Positions 22,711 through 37,900 of a DNA stretch of 64,000 bases are shown here, piece by piece. Source of the DNA: Morinoia aosen (lineage: Eukaryota > Arthropoda > Malacostraca > Amphipoda > Talitridae). The stretch lies in assembly GCA_030386875.1 (NCBI GenBank), contig CM059562.1:66214201-66278200 (forward strand). Direction: 5' to 3'. The notes beneath the pieces were generated by a model, which did not search any database, had not been told where the DNA came from, and was given only the letters and a program-made list of their open reading frames with translations. Made by a program: the position numbers and the translations under genes. How positions within the stretch are numbered: the stretch's first letter is position 1; each line of letters starts with the position of its first letter.

Positions 22711-25700
22711 TTTAAATTAATAATTACGAGATTTCAAGAAATGAAATGCTCTCTGATGCTGGTTGCACAAACATCAATCAGAAGTACGCGTCTTTAAACA
22801 CGGGCTCACGGCTCGGAACAGAGAGAGACATGGAGCAAAACACGACCGGAGGGCGCGTGAGGGCTGGCATCCAGGTCTCGGTCTCACGTAGCTCGCATTG
22901 CACAGAGATCCCTCGAGCCTGATGGACGGTACCGTCTTGATAGAGGCCATATGCTTCCTAATCTTCCGTCTACAGCTAGGATCTCCTACCTCATTCTCGC
23001 TCTCACGTTTCTCATGGATAGGGATACATCCTGTCCTGAATTATTATTATTTAATGATTCAGGGGCTGGGCAAGAAGGCTTGCTAAAGATTTGTGGTACT
23101 TGCATGAAAATATACGGTTGCATTGAAGCGTATAACATAAAAGTGCTCACGGAGAGATGTTTCCCAAAATACCGATGTCGTTATTGAAGAAGAAGCATGC
23201 TCGATGAACTGTGCAGTCGCTACGATACTCAAAATTTTTGAAAAATGGTGAGTCGAACTTGCGTATCTAAAAAGTCATACCCAGTGAGAAGATTGTTTTC
23301 ATTTCATCTAAAGGCGAAATATCTGCAGTTTAGGTGATATTAGTATCAATAACTTTATTTAAAATATTTTTTCATCCTTTCGATTTTAAACAGATTTTTT
23401 GGGATTTTACATGCTTCTTATTGCAACATTTGTGCAAAATGTCTCTGAAAAAAACATTTACACCGAACATCTTACAGGTTATTCTTTCAAAAGTTTTATT
23501 GGAATGCAAGATGCTATAGCAAAAACTCCCTCTAAAAAATCTATTACTCACCTAGTAAACTGGAAAGAAAGGAAGACAGAGCTAAGCCGAAACACGAATG
23601 GACATTCTTCTTCTTCTTGACATCCAAAACAAACTTTCAAGTAAATGGTTCGATCTAAAATTTCTTCTATGAAACATTGCTAGAGGTCTAAAACTTTCTA
23701 ATTTTCAGTGGTACTCCAATGGATGTTTGATGTTTAGTATCACTGCCCGACTGTTGTGTCAAAAATGAGTGGGTTGATTGAAAGTGATTAGTTGTGCCGT
23801 TAATCGGAACGAAATGTTAGCGACATGAATAAGCGACATGAATTATTGCGCTGGAAAATATCAAGTCAAACCTGAACTCTCACATTTCCACATGTGAAAG
23901 AATTCACCAATGATACAGAGTTGTAAATTACCTAGTACAAAAGTCCCGATGTGTTGAGCAGAAACAAATTAAACAGCGTAGCGCTGAGTGAAACATGTCG
24001 AAGAGTTATTTGAATTGCAAATTGTAATCCCAAATATAGATCTCAAGGTGCTTCAGGGGAGTATGCTCGAGAGATGTTGGAGATGGTGCACTTTGACACG
24101 ATCCCCCGGGTTCAGGAGTTCGTTTGAAGTTGCAGCAGCCGGGGGCAGAGAGTGTTCGCTCCTGGCATGAGGAGGTACTGCCTCCGTCAGTACGTGTGGC
24201 GACGTCAGATGTGCATTAATTCGGGCATGGAACTTCAAGGGGCTGAACTTGATACTTTAACTCTTTACACAAGCTTCTTCACACTGAAGAGAGCATAATT
24301 GAATTGTTGGTTTTGACTGCATGTTCGAATTAGTTTAATGATGTGAATCCAGTTCACTTGCCGTCGGCGTAATAATGTTCCCGTTCGTTCTGTAATTGAA
24401 TGTTTAGATTTGTTTCATGTGGAGGAAAAGTAATTGTCCTGAATCATGAAAATTGTATACTTTTTTTCAACTAACTCTGGCTGATGTTTACATCTACTTT
24501 AAGCACAATATATTTATCGTCGTTCATTTCAACAACAAAATTGAAGAACACGTTTCTTAACTGGGCTAATAGTGTTTGCCTTAGCCCGTTCTTAGAAAAG
24601 TTAGACAGTAATGAATCTCACAATTCTTCCAGAATGCGCTTTATTGCTAAAGAATATTGCTAAGCAAACAACCCTCGCCCATTCTAATTGGAAGGCGCTC
24701 TAAGAGAGCGGTATTGTATTAAGCCCTAAATAAATTATCACTGCGCGGCAGCATGCATGCCCTAGAGCAGCGTCTGTCAAACCTGGAAGTATGGTCGAGC
24801 CTACACACAATTGTATGAATTCATCACGAACAATTGATTCCGCTATGAGCAAACAGAAAATTTTCCATATTAAAAATTAAACTTAATGAAAAAATCATTC
24901 CTATGCATTTTGAGTGAAAGAGACTGCTATTAGGTTAAAATATATCTGTTTATTTCATGATTATAATTAATATATGTATCAACATTGGCATTTTTCTGCT
25001 TATTAGGATAGTTATTACTAGAAAATTAAATTTAATACATCAGAAATAAAACTGCACACCTTTTTTATATGACATTGCAGCCTGTAGTTCTGTCAGCCGC
25101 TACGGACTGTAATGTTGTAAAAAAGTATATGTGAAACATTAAGGTGTTCCAGAACACTCTGCACTTTCGATGTATGTAAAGTTTATTTCCTAAAAATTCC
25201 ATGTAAGCCGAACTCAGAAGAGCAAAACATGGTTGCAGCAGACAAGATATTTTTTTCCCCCAATTCGGATTCGAAGATTGTTCTCACCTGATATTGGAGT
25301 CACACTTGCCAAACGCCCAAGCGACTGACTTGATTGTGACTGACTGTTTCAGTGTAGCGTTTTATTGACAAATGTAAATGCATTTACAAGACCGAAAAGC
25401 GATGTTCTCTCCGCACCGTCATGGCCGGCACTCCTGCAAACCGCACGCGGGCGTTGCCACTCAAATCAAGCTTTCAGGAAATCAAACCCAGAACAGGTTC
25501 TCACTCTGCGGTATGGAACAAAGGTTTCATGCAAGTAAACTTCGATGAGACACCTAGATTTTCTTCAATAAGTGGTTATTCTCATCTCCCTTTTTGAAAT
25601 ATATTTTCAAAGAGAGTGTAACCGAAGTAAAGATAGGAAGAAAAGTTAGATGTCTACCAAATTAGATAATTCTACCCTTTACTCCACTTTCGTCAACGCA

Positions 25701-27849
25701 TCACGTGGGTTGATTAAGTTAAAAAATTAAAAACCAATAACTAATTCAAAAATTAAACAATAGCACTCCGAAGAGGTTGAAAAAAGAGTTCTCCAATAAC
25801 TTCTGTGTAAATAGCTATAAAATTTTGAAAAATTACCAAAGAGTTGTTCGATTGGAAGGGGCTATAAGCTAAACCACTACTGTCCTTTCCAATCTCTTAG
25901 TTCATCTAGTAATTTAAAAACATTGAACGAACTCACGTGTTGATTAAACTCTAGTAAATTATTCTGCGAAACGATATCTGCCCTCGCCACACGTCGTCGA
26001 GACATCATATTTTAACATGAGGCATTGGAATACCTTTTAAAACATGAATAGAATAGAATAAAATGCATCCATGGGAACGATTTGAATGCTTCGTTCATGG
26101 ACTCAACAAAAGTTCCAAGCTGCCACACCAATCACGCGCAGGCAACAGAGAAAGAGTTTGAGGCTCCTCTGAGCAATGTGCGATCATCAGGGATTTTTTA
26201 AAAAAACAAAATTTAAATGAAATATTGCGACGCACGAACATGATTTATAACGCTATTTTTATATAAATGGATCTATAGTTTATGGTTGCGAATAACCTGA
26301 AAAAATTACATATGAAATTCTACATACATCAACAAAAATATAAAACTTGTTCAATTTCTCAGAAAAAGAAACAACGTTCGGAAAAGCAGGAGTAGAAGAA
26401 TATTATGTTCAATGTACTACTTTATGCTCACTCCATTCATATTGTTCGACAAAAACAGGAAAATAATTCCGGGTGAAAGAATTGGAGTCAACAACACCCA
26501 AGGATTTGCAAAATCTTTTCGATCAACTTTTAGACTATCCTTACTCACTGTCTTAAAGTAGTGAAGCGTTGCCTTGACATTGAAAAATAATTTTATCAGA
26601 AATAGATCATCTGTGAGCGTAAGATACATAAAGTTATCGAGAAGAGCTTCTGTACTAACCAGTAAATTTCCCGTTGGGGTCCGGTGAGTTGCAGGCGTTT
26701 TTTTGTAGTGATACGAGGCAAGTTTGTTTTCTTAGACAATATTCTTCACAATTTTTCCTATCACTTTCATTTCTGTTGTTAACTTCAGCGTTGAACTCAC
26801 ACTATGGGTTCCATTCAACCCTTTCTTTGACGGCTTTAACGATTTTAAGAGCACCTAAAGTTCGAGGGCTAATTTTTCGAACACAATCTTTTGTAGTTCG
26901 AAGTTGTTTGAACCGTTGAAGTAGATAAACTGTACATTTTCGCATCTTTAGTAAATAGACAAATTTGTATTTGTTCTCACCCTTACAACAAACATTGCTC
27001 AACAATGGGTGCAGGTTTTAATGTAACAAATGCGTCAAATAACGGAGAATTACGTGAAAAGTATAAATGTTTTGAAATTGTTCACTATTCACGAAGATGG
27101 GTCTCCATCATGAGAAGACTATTACTAGATTCTAATTCGCGTTGGAAATAGGCTTTAAAAATTCTTCCGTGCTCTATCCAAGCTTGCACATTTTTGAGAC
27201 ACAGTCTTTTCAAAAAAATTTTACCCCTCAGCCATCAAAGTCAAGTACAAGGTCCGAACTCGCACGATCGACATCAAAACCCTTCTACTGGTGAAACGCG
27301 AGGTAGATTAAACGATTAGAGAAAAGAATGAATAACAGCTAAATCTCAATTTATTCAACAGATTGCAAGAAATGCTTCCTTATTAAGTATTCGCTGCCTC
27401 CAGACAAACTGGCAACAATTCTGAAGTATAAGAATCATCTTAATTAACCAGGAATTTGAGGAACCATCCTTCACTGCCGCTCTGCTGGCATTTTGCTATG
27501 GAGAAATAGCATGTTCACGTCGAAACACTGACATTTCGCCTAAACAACAGATTGCAAATGGCGTGCGTGGAAGCCCGTGAACTCGGATCACCGCGCTTGC
27601 CCGGATCTGCCCAGTCATTTTTCATTCCCACTCGCTGGACAGAGTCACCTGGCATTGTCCCCAATTTGCTCATGTTTCAGCAATTCATGGCCTGCCACCG
27701 TATCTGTGATACAGTGAGCCAATAATTGAGCCTTTCCGGGTGTGCACTCGTCCATCGGCACCTCGTGACAGGGTGCCCTGAAGAACATACTGTATATTAC
27801 GTGCCTACCTCGATACTCTCTACAACCACCTATAACTTCATCTACATTT
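22711..27849. other. Long non-coding stretch, no gene assigned
   Basis: GC-richer islands lie at about 22800-22940, 24050-24230, 25380-25450 and 27550-27780. The last holds a 55-codon ATG frame (27558-27725) in a reasonable start context, but without homology. A TACACTGAAA word, like the MITE terminus at 18975, occurs inverted at 25347-25356 without an obvious mate. Confidence 0.4.
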
Positions 27850-28995
27850 GGGAACGCTTTTGAGTCTCCACGTAAATTGATGTACGAGCTTTGGCTTTCG
27901 TGACATCAGAGAACAAAATTGAAAGTGTTTGTGGGTAATTTATATTTAAGACTAGTAGGTCGAAACGGTAGAAATAAAAAATATTTTTTTCATGCGAACA
28001 AAACAAAATAGAACTCATGATAAAGAGCAACCACAATGGTGAGGACGTCGTGCTCTGCGCCACCCTCTATCTTGAATGCTACCCTTGAAAATTTTTGTTC
28101 GAATAACTGAATATTTTAAAGCTCACTGATTGCAAATGTGATCGCGCAGATTTTCAAATGAATGCCGCTTATTTCAACACTTTACTAAATGAGATATCTT
28201 TGACACTTTTTTAGACGTTTTGATTTTAAAAATGTTAGATTTAGTTTAGCTCATCACTTACTAGTACAAAGGATGAGAAAGAGTCTGATTTTCAGAGAAA
28301 ACTGAGTGATAACATTAATTTATCGACAGTGTGCTTAGTTTCTTAATTATTTTGTGAACGTACTATTGAAAGGTGACAATACAAGCTAGTGTGCGTAAAT
28401 CAGTGAGAACCAAATTCTGATTTAACGTTCGTGCAGATATTCGAATAGACAAGTCTGCGGGGCCACTCCTCTGTATACATACACATACAGCCGTCCGCCA
28501 ATCACTAACAGAAGATCATACATTATTTGAACAAATATACACCCTACTTAATTTATTAGGATTGGAGTCTCAATGGATTTGATCGTTTATACTTGTAATT
28601 TCGTACTAACTAATTCAATTTGAGCTTCCACTCTATCTTTTTTACTTCTAAGAACAAATCGGAACTTCCTGCCACTTCTCTCTCACCCTCTCACACCTCG
28701 CCACAGCTCCACAAATGCCGTAATCCTTAACTATTCAGGTGGGTTTACCCTTGTCAAATTTTGAATGACGAATATCATAAATTCGTCGTGCGACTTAAAG
28801 TATGTTTTTTGAGCCAGTTAATTGAGTTCTACTTCCGCACCTTCGCATGAAAAAAAATGTGTTTGAATTATTGCCGTTTTGACCGACTAGTTTCGAATAT
28901 AAATTATCTACAAACACTTTCAATATTGTACTCTGATGTCACGAAAGCCAAAGCTCATACGTCAATTTACGTGGAGACTCAAAAGCGTTTCCCCC
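27850..28995. mobile_element. 1.15-kb fold-back element with about 170-bp inverted arms
   Basis: The left arm (27850-28017) and right arm (28823-28995) are reverse complements at roughly 85% identity by eye. They share long words such as cgcttttgagtctccacg, gctttggctttcgtgacat and ttgaaagtgttt. The outer ends are G-rich (GGGAACGC on the left, GGGGGAAACGC on the right, read inward). The central 800 bp is AT-rich with no transposase. Long inverted arms with a non-coding centre fit a non-autonomous fold-back or MULE-like DNA transposon. I could not identify a target-site duplication, so the superfamily is open. Arm divergence suggests moderate age. Confidence 0.8.
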
Positions 28996-31900
28996 GTTGA
29001 GCTCTATTTTGTATTTCTTATATTACATTCATTAATAAACATTATCAAAATTAAAACAACTTACAATGGGATTGATTTTTATATTTTCTCTCTGTCTTTC
29101 GTATAAACATTGACTTGGGCTGTCATGGCACCCATATATGTTTATCACCTAAGGACCTTTGTATTAAGTCATTTTAAAATGTAATTCATCTTTTTATATA
29201 CGTTCTGGAGTATATTATGGCAGCATATTTCAGATAGTTAATTTTATGTGTTGCTCCAATTATGTCGCAAATGTTTTGTTCAGCATTGTACAACAATCCT
29301 TTTCATATCTCTGACTCCGGTAAACTCTGTTGCGCCAGTAACATTAACGTAAGAAATTTCATAAATTTGTATTGTAATAAAATTTTATTTTCTCCGAGCT
29401 CACTAATTGGCATTCAAGTTGATAGGTAGGCGTGAAAAGATGGTTCCAAATATCGACCTCATAGTCTTAGACGCAGAGTTACTCTACATAAATCCCCGCA
29501 CTTTATTTTTAACATTAATTCCTGATGTCGCACGTTCCTACGCTTGTATTTCAAAGTAATTGCGCAGTAATAAAAGTGTTTTCAACAATGCGTCGTCTCC
29601 GGTATTGTATTATGTTTTCTTTTGACTTCTATTTACATGCATTATCAAACCTACATTACGCAACAAAGGGAATGCATTTTTCCGTGCTTTGCTCTCAATC
29701 ATTTCTTTCGACTATTAACATGGGTATTACGACACCCTTGATGATTATAGATCAACTGAGGATAATAATGGAAAGACATTTTAAAAACTATTGATGTTTT
29801 TGGCATCATTTTATGGAAATGAATAGTTTTCCTCATTCTTTCTTTTCCTCATTCACTGCTAAATTGCTTTCCTCATTCACTGCTGACTGCAAATCTATGT
29901 AATACACTTCATATTTTATCGAATTTAACCTACAAAGAGATCTTTTGTGTTCACTGTCGCGAAGCGGATACTTTCTAATTCCTCCGACAAATTGGAACCT
30001 AATTTTTTAGAGCAAGGCCCAACATAAGGAATAGACAAATAATTCGGGTTAAGAAACGATAATAACTAAACTACAGGCAGACGAAATTACTACCTGACAT
30101 CAGTGTCATTACGTGGATGTAGAAATGGTTATTGTACAAAGGTAGTATGAATTAATAGGTTAGAGAATTGAATATAATAGAGTTCGGGTGCTTGCTTAAG
30201 CTCGTTTTCTTAACTCATTTCCTTGTACGTGCTCTACAAATTTTTTGAAACGCTCTTTTTATTTAATCTTAGTTGCTCTATCAGGAATCAGTTGCTCTTT
30301 CCTTTGACATCCCAACCAGTGAACCGATTTGAGTATTCTCCCCGGGATTTTCAAGTTTAGATACCAATAGAACTTCTTTATAACAGTCTGAAGTAAGTTT
30401 TAAATTTAGATTGAATTCGTTCATAGTTGAAAGTTTCAGCGCTGAACAATCTTGCGCAAAAATTTTGAAGCGCTATTTCGTCGGTGCAGAACGGGCCCAT
30501 TTCCGGAATTATGATGATGATAAGAACTGCTCGTAAAAGTTTAATCTAGTCTTCAAACCAAGGAAAATCTCCCTAAAACAAAAACACCTGGCGCTTTTAA
30601 GCGCTCCAAATCTGCTTTTATTTTGGCCTTCGAGGATGATTCAAGTATGAATCTCACTTGAATGAATCTGACAGCTCTTCGTTTTCGTAACATCAGCAAC
30701 ATGAAAATTCAAATTGGAGTCTATATAAGTTTTCAAGATTTCACTGCGGTCACCGATTCGGAATGTTGCATGGTCGCTGTCGAAGCTGCAGATGGTCACT
30801 CGAATTTTAAAAAAGTCTTCACTCTCACACAGAGTTCTTGTATTTTGAAATATTCTACAGTTAAAGCAGGGATTTAGAGCAAAGTATGACTCAAATAAAC
30901 ATATTGCAGCGCATCTTTAACTGCGTACTAATGTTTTATGCGGGTTGGGATTCCACAATCTTCTATTTAAATTCTCATTAAAGGTTTCGCGAGCTTTTTG
31001 TTGCGATGACTAATTTTACTTATTCAATTATTGCTCTCTCCATAAAAAATGAGATAATCGGGTTTAACAAACTTCTTATTTTAAATTATTTATGACTCAA
31101 TGAGTTTTTACTCGTGATATATAAATGTATTTTAAGTTGCGAAAAAATTCAACCTTCCAAAATCATTATTCTTCGTCGTAATTAAGACCAGTGTTGCAAA
31201 ATTTGATAAATGTTTCATAAAAGAATTTGACGAAGTCTATCTCATGAAAATGATGTAACTGCCTCTTTATTTCTCGAAGAAAGTTCATGGAAATATTTCC
31301 CACATATTACAGCAGGTTTTCACTGAAATACTATAGCTCCCCAAAATGTTGTGAAGTCGAGACACTATTATTTACTGCCGTCTAATTTCAATACGAATAA
31401 ATTTATTCCCTTTTCGAGCAGAATGACACTAATTTCAAGCTGCGCAAGTTATCAATACATGTTCGAGGTGACTAAACCGGTAACTTCTATATTACTAACG
31501 CAACTCTTGAGAGAGTAGAAATTATTCCACTCCTTGCAGCGAAGTTGCAGGCGCTTAAAATTACCGAGGAAACTTGTGAAATTATCTCTAGCAGCCGAAA
31601 CCGTAAGAATTCAGAGACAGCCTCTAAAGTTATATGAGCCTCGGGAAATGGTGTCGTGTGCACCAGAACTGTAAGCACGAGATCAGTTTCATCGTTCATC
31701 TGAGCGGAGGATGAGCGATCCAGAAGGCCACTTTTGGTCGTAGATGTTGAGGGGACGCGTTCCGTTCCGCTGGTGAGCGACACTGGCTAAGCCCGCTGCT
31801 CCCTTCCAGATTAATTGAGGTAGAGCTTTTACATGGAAGATGAAGTTTATCTCAGTCGTTTACCTGATAACTTTTGTTTTAGAATAAGTTCGCAAGAAGG

Positions 31901-34900
31901 AGTTTCTCGGATATCCTGTTTAGTGAAAATACATAATCCTATAGTTAGATCTCTCGCTCGAAATTGTTTATTTTTCCTATTTTTGATCACTTTCTCCGTA
32001 CGAATGGTACCAATAATTATACTCTGTTAAACAGTAAGTTAAAATGTAGTTTCTTCTGCAATATAAAAAATATTTTCATCCGAGATTTGAATTACTGGTT
32101 TGTATCCGGTACATATTTGTCACTACAACCTCACACAGTCGAATGACGTAGCAGAATTTTTCTGATAAAATCAATGACAGGTAGATTACGCTTTAAAATC
32201 TCCAGCCCACAAACTTGCTTCCAGATTCAACAAGTAAGATTGATAGGCAAAATTTCAATGTTCAAAATAAAAGTAGCTTGGAAAAAAACTTTCGCTTATA
32301 GAAAATCCAACCTTCGGTGCGATATAGTTTAAATAACTGAAGCGCTAGCAAACCTATGTTACAACTACTACGACTACTACTACTGTTATAGAAAATCCCG
32401 ATATTTCAGCCCGCATGATCAAGTCCTGGGTCTCAGTATCTTTCCATTCTAACTTTCCCATAGTATCTTTCCCATATCCATATTATCTTTCCCTTTATTT
32501 GGGTATCAGAATATTGGCATCAGCACATTCTTCCTCTCATATCACCAAGTAGAAGCAAACTAGGATGCGAGCACTGCTTCGAGCTCCAGCAGACTCTAAA
32601 TTTGCTGTGCGTTTCTCACATTAAGTCCAACTCCTCCGGACATTTAACTTGTGTTACGGATCTTTAGACTGTTCCTAACGAGTTTCTCACATGTCGTGAG
32701 TGAATGGGAACGCTGTTGCGCGGTGTAGTGAATTAGTTCCAATGAATACTGCACGACGAAAAAAATAAGGGGGCAAGCACGTTTTCCGTTTTAGCGAACA
32801 CTGAGAACTTGTCAAAGGAGATATTAAAACAGGCCTACCTGCGTGAAAACAACTGAGTTTTCCATATGCTGCACAAATAACTATGAATTCAATTTAATAG
32901 TATTGTCTGAGTATCGCAGTCGTGTATTATAAGAATCTCATCTTAGAAGTTTAAGGTTTTTAAGACACACCCGACAGGGTCCTGCGACCAACATCGCTCC
33001 ATTAGCAGGGAGGGAAAGTCTTAGGGTTTTTTCAATATATGAATAGGAATCACAGAAGATAATATAATGCGAGAGGTGCTACTTGGTAGCACAATTCAGG
33101 TTTGTGAGCGTAAAGCGAACTTTGAAAAGACTTTCGGCCTCTCGGTCTCCAGCCTAGGCGAACGTGGTCCTTGTCACATCTCAGCCGACGGGCCGGCTTC
33201 CTATCTAACTAAAAGTGGTGCTCGCTTTCTGAAAGGAGCTTGAGCACAAAGTGAACATGTGATAGAATCGCACGTTTTATGTCATCGGGAAGATCCAAAA
33301 CCGAGCAGACGTGACCAAGAAATATTATTCAATATTTGAGATAGGATCAAAAGCGGCCGGACAAATGGGATGCTAATTCTCAACTTCTCTCCTTCCATCT
33401 CGAGACATAACATCACCAAAATATTATTTGTAGTCGTGGAATTAGTTTGAATGAAGAATAAAATATGATAACTCTCAGATGGTATCGATCAGTTCACAAG
33501 TTGAGGAGGCATAGCGGGCATTTTATGAGTGAAATGTGCAAACGTACGTAAGTACGTTCCAATAAAATATCATTTCACCGATTTAGGTCTTCTAACAATG
33601 TATGACACTGTTGAATGAATTTCATAAAATATCTGCTTGCTCCAATGTTGTGAAATTAAATCTCTTCAGAAATATAAGTAACCTGTTCATTGATACGGGC
33701 GATAATAAATTTAGCCATCGCTCCATCTTTATGCAATGGATTGCTAAAAGCTCCACCAGGGGACTTGCTACAAGCAGTTTCATTGCTCCTTGTTTCACGT
33801 ACTTGTTGTTGCTTGTCCTCAGTGAATTCGCATATGGGTTGAAAAACGAGTATTAGTGCAAGTTTCTCATCATTAACTCTGTCTTAATCTATAGTGTAGA
33901 TCTCCTGCCATTAATCGCGATTTAAAAATTCAAAAAATACAGAATACCGCAGAGCAAAACCCACACTTTTTTATTCTGATTTTAAATCTATAATAAATAT
34001 TTCCAATACATTCCTATTTGATTTTACACTTTCATAAACCATAGTACTTATGGATGGAGGTGAATATGAAAGAGTTAAGATGATTTTAGAGAGATCTGTA
34101 TTTATTTACTGATTAAGACCCTTAGGCGGAAAACCTGCGTGTGTAAAATGTTCCATCCTACCCACGTAGGGTGATCTCACGAAGCCTGAAATTAGATAAA
34201 AAAAATGTTTTCATATCATCAGCGTTGGGTGATGTCACAAAGCCTCGCCTGAAACATCTACAAAATCATTAGAATGCTCGAGCAGAAATTATTCTGCACC
34301 TTCCCAGGGTGACGTCAAGATCTTTTCTCATAAAATTTTCGCATGATCACACCCAGTCAAAATTTCTTTCCATCACTCTCACTAGCTATTCTGACAGAAT
34401 GATAGCTTCAAATTATAATAGGCCGAAACAGTTTTCAGAATTTACCTGTGTTTCACCGATGTTGATGCCTGTAGAATCTTCTGACAAAATATGAGCTTGA
34501 ATTGAACTTTACAAATAATAACGATGATTATCATGTAAATGTTTTCTATCATCGAAAAGCTGCAAGCAGGAAACGTGCATTCAAACTCACCGGGTTGAAA
34601 ATTCGATTCTGGGTACTCCTTAGCTTCTTTAACGCGATCTTTTACTCTGAAACAGACGCGCCCTCTCCACTCTTATCATTCGAACGGGATTAGTCATCAG
34701 TCAATCCAATCTTTGGCCTGTTAAGAGCTAATCTCCGCTTAATCTCCCTCTCATCTCATCATGCTCTATGGCACCTGACGCTCCTCGTGGGTCTGAAATC
34801 AAGATAATTCCTTAAATTGAACGAATCAATTCCACGTATTACATACGCTCGTCCTTTTCCACACTTTGGGTTTTGGCTACAATTGACTGATAATGATGAG

Positions 34901-37900
34901 CGGTACTTCGTAACTCTTGTGCCAGGCGCTCTCAAATCACGCGTGCCCGTCATGATGAGCTCATTAAAAAGTTTAATCATTAAATGTAACTTTATTTATG
35001 AAGTAAATCCTGTTTGAAGTGACCAGATAAACTTTCCGACGAGCTCATGATAAAAATTTAACGACTTTGGGACATGCATCGGAGAGCATAACTTTCTGCG
35101 ATTCTGACTGAGTTAGAATTTGAGCACACAAGGAGATCGACCGGAGACATGCATTGTCGTTGCTGTATGACATCAGGTGGAATTAATTTTCGTCAATTAC
35201 GTTCCAATGATTGTAAAATTTCACTTCATACTGGTCAAGGGAGGGTGCATAAGATACGTTTTTCTCCACATGCACTTTATATTTGAATTTTAAGCTTCAG
35301 TCATGATTGTTTGATAGGTATGTTTGATTTTTATGCTTAAGGTAAGCATTTTGTGCGCTTTAAATGCGGTAAATTAAATATTTGCGTGCACGATAGTTAT
35401 TGATTTTTTCAACATCGTTTGTTGCTTATAACCCTAATCTTGAAGAAATAAACGCATGACCAAGAAATCAAAAGTTCTGTGCGGCAGTTATAAGGCACCA
35501 AAGGACGGTCTTCGCTGTCAATTTAGGAACAAAAAGCGATTGAGTTCATGACCTTGGTAGCATTTTCTAGTGCGTGTACATCAGCAAGAATTGCTCCTTT
35601 GTTCATTGGTAAGAATAATTTTCTCAATTTTCAGTACTGCCAGATTTCACACGTTTTTCACCATAACATTATGATGTTCATGAGCTCCATAACGACGTAC
35701 TCGAATTGCTTGATCGGAACCTGATGAACATGAAAGTGTCAGAAAGTGTAATGTCAAAAATCAAGTTTCCATACATTCTACGCTAAACGTGTGTTATAAA
35801 TTCATTAAAATATTTTAACTCCTAGTTAACATAGCTCTCTATTGCGTGAAATTATAGTAAAGTGACCTTTCGGCTCCTAAATTGAAATGCCAAATGACAT
35901 GACAGTGAAACAATATGCTTTCATTTCGGAATCATTAAAAATAGTAAGACCATATTTTAAAGAACTGAGCGCAGTCAGATTCCTTTCAAATTTTTGTCTA
36001 GTTGGGATTTAGCAATTTGGAAAAAAAATTTTCATTTCATATATAAACGTTTTATATCGTAATTATGTACGGTTATCCATAGGATCTTTCTAACATATCG
36101 CACTCATGTCATTCCCATAATGAGTACGTATGAGATTAGCGATTTCGCTTTAAATCTATTCACTCAAACGCCAATCAGTTAACAACAATTACATTAGCAC
36201 AGTTTTTACTTCGAAAAATCTCCAACTGAACGATCCAGGAACAACAAACGCAGATTTGTTTCAATATTAGTTCATATCCATTATTAAAATAAGCCGTAAT
36301 GTATTTAGGCGTGCATAAACATTTATATATTTTTCGTCTTTAGCCATCGAATTTTCAACTTCAACTGCTGGAAGTGCTTACTTGCATATTATTAAAACGG
36401 GGCACACCAACGCACAGGGCGACTGTATTTTAATCACGAGTCCTATCAAATTGGATACATTGAATAGGCGCTCACATCGGAAGAATCAGTGTTGGAATAT
36501 TTCGAGAAACAGTGAAGTCATTGTCATGTAGTGGCGCTCATCATACAATTTTTCGTTTAGGTAATCAAAAAGTAATGCTATTAGATGCTCCCGACAAAAT
36601 TTAACGGTTTACGGAGTCTATAGAGCATAAGGAATACCGTTATTTTTAACGAAACGCGTACACTAGTTCGATATTATTACGAATAATATATAAAATTAGG
36701 AAAGTTTTGCGATTTATGCCCTGATGATATCCGAGAAAAAAATTGAAAGCTTAGCATAATAAAAAACAATTGTCTAGTTGAGTTTAGAATTTTACCTTCC
36801 GAAGTTCAAAAATAATCTAGATTAGAGAAAATTTTCAGATGATTTCTATAAAGTTAAAAGCCTTAAGAAATTAACCAACTCCTGGATCTTCCGGCATAAC
36901 CCCTTTCTATGCTCATTGCACGCTCATGATTTGATATGTGAATTTATGTCAGACTAGACTACTCGTACATGGTGAGATGATATTTCTTTTATAACTAATT
37001 ATTTATCTCTAAGCGTGTAGTTGATCATACATTACGTGAAAGAAAAAATAATTCGTTATCAATGAGAAGTATTTCATTCACTTGCTTTGTGGAGAAATAA
37101 TCGGAAATATTGCTCGTATACTGAACAATTGTAGCAGAACGTACCCAGTAATATCTAAAATAGAATCAACATGAAAAGTTAGACAAAGATGACAGTGAAT
37201 TTTTCAGTAAGTAATAGTGAAGGATATTAAATTTCTGCGACATGAAAATGAAGTTGAACTTTACCTTCTGCTATTACTAAAAGCTGAGCATACACGGTGA
37301 CACTAATCAAGCTTCAGGCAAACAAACAGAAAAATTGTCTGATTTTTATGAGTCACGAGTTATCTACAAGTTCAACTGTTTGGGAAGCCATGTCTCAGGA
37401 TGAAGGTACTCCATACAACGGCATGTGTCGCTGTCACGAACGCGTTACTCGAGGTTCCTCTTCGAGAAAGCTTTGAGTTTCCATCAATCGCCACTCAAAC
37501 CGTATTCAAATCTCTATCCCTTCTATTTATAACGCTATTAATTGAAATTTTAAGAAGATTTCATTGTGGAAATTCACTTATAGGCTATTGATTCATGTAG
37601 GCATATTTCCATACAGGCGAGGATGATTTTGAAGGTTTCCTAAGCCTCGTTAATACGGATACGTACGATTCAGGTGGTTGCCTTGAAACCACTTCTAAGA
37701 GCTGTGGGTAGGCATTAGCCAGTAGAGCGCCAGACAGAAGTGCGTTTTTGACTCTCGTTGCTCTCGCCCCGAAGAGGCGCAGGCTGTCATATTTCTTCTT
37801 GAATCAAATCCAAATTTTCACATGTAAATCACGTATAAACGCCCGTTAAAGTTACCTATTTTGTGGCGACCTTTATTTTGGTGAGGCGGCTCGAAAGCAG

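Noticed and set aside
27558-27725. Short ATG frame (55 codons) in a GC-rich island
   Set aside because: Too short and without homology. The GC-rich island might be an exon or a promoter, but nothing decides it.
31487-31783. Minus-strand 98-codon frame, Ser/Thr-rich N-terminus
   Set aside because: Plausible composition only; no domain or splice context.
33180-33210. GC-rich partial palindrome agccgacgggccggct
   Set aside because: Short, imperfect and isolated.
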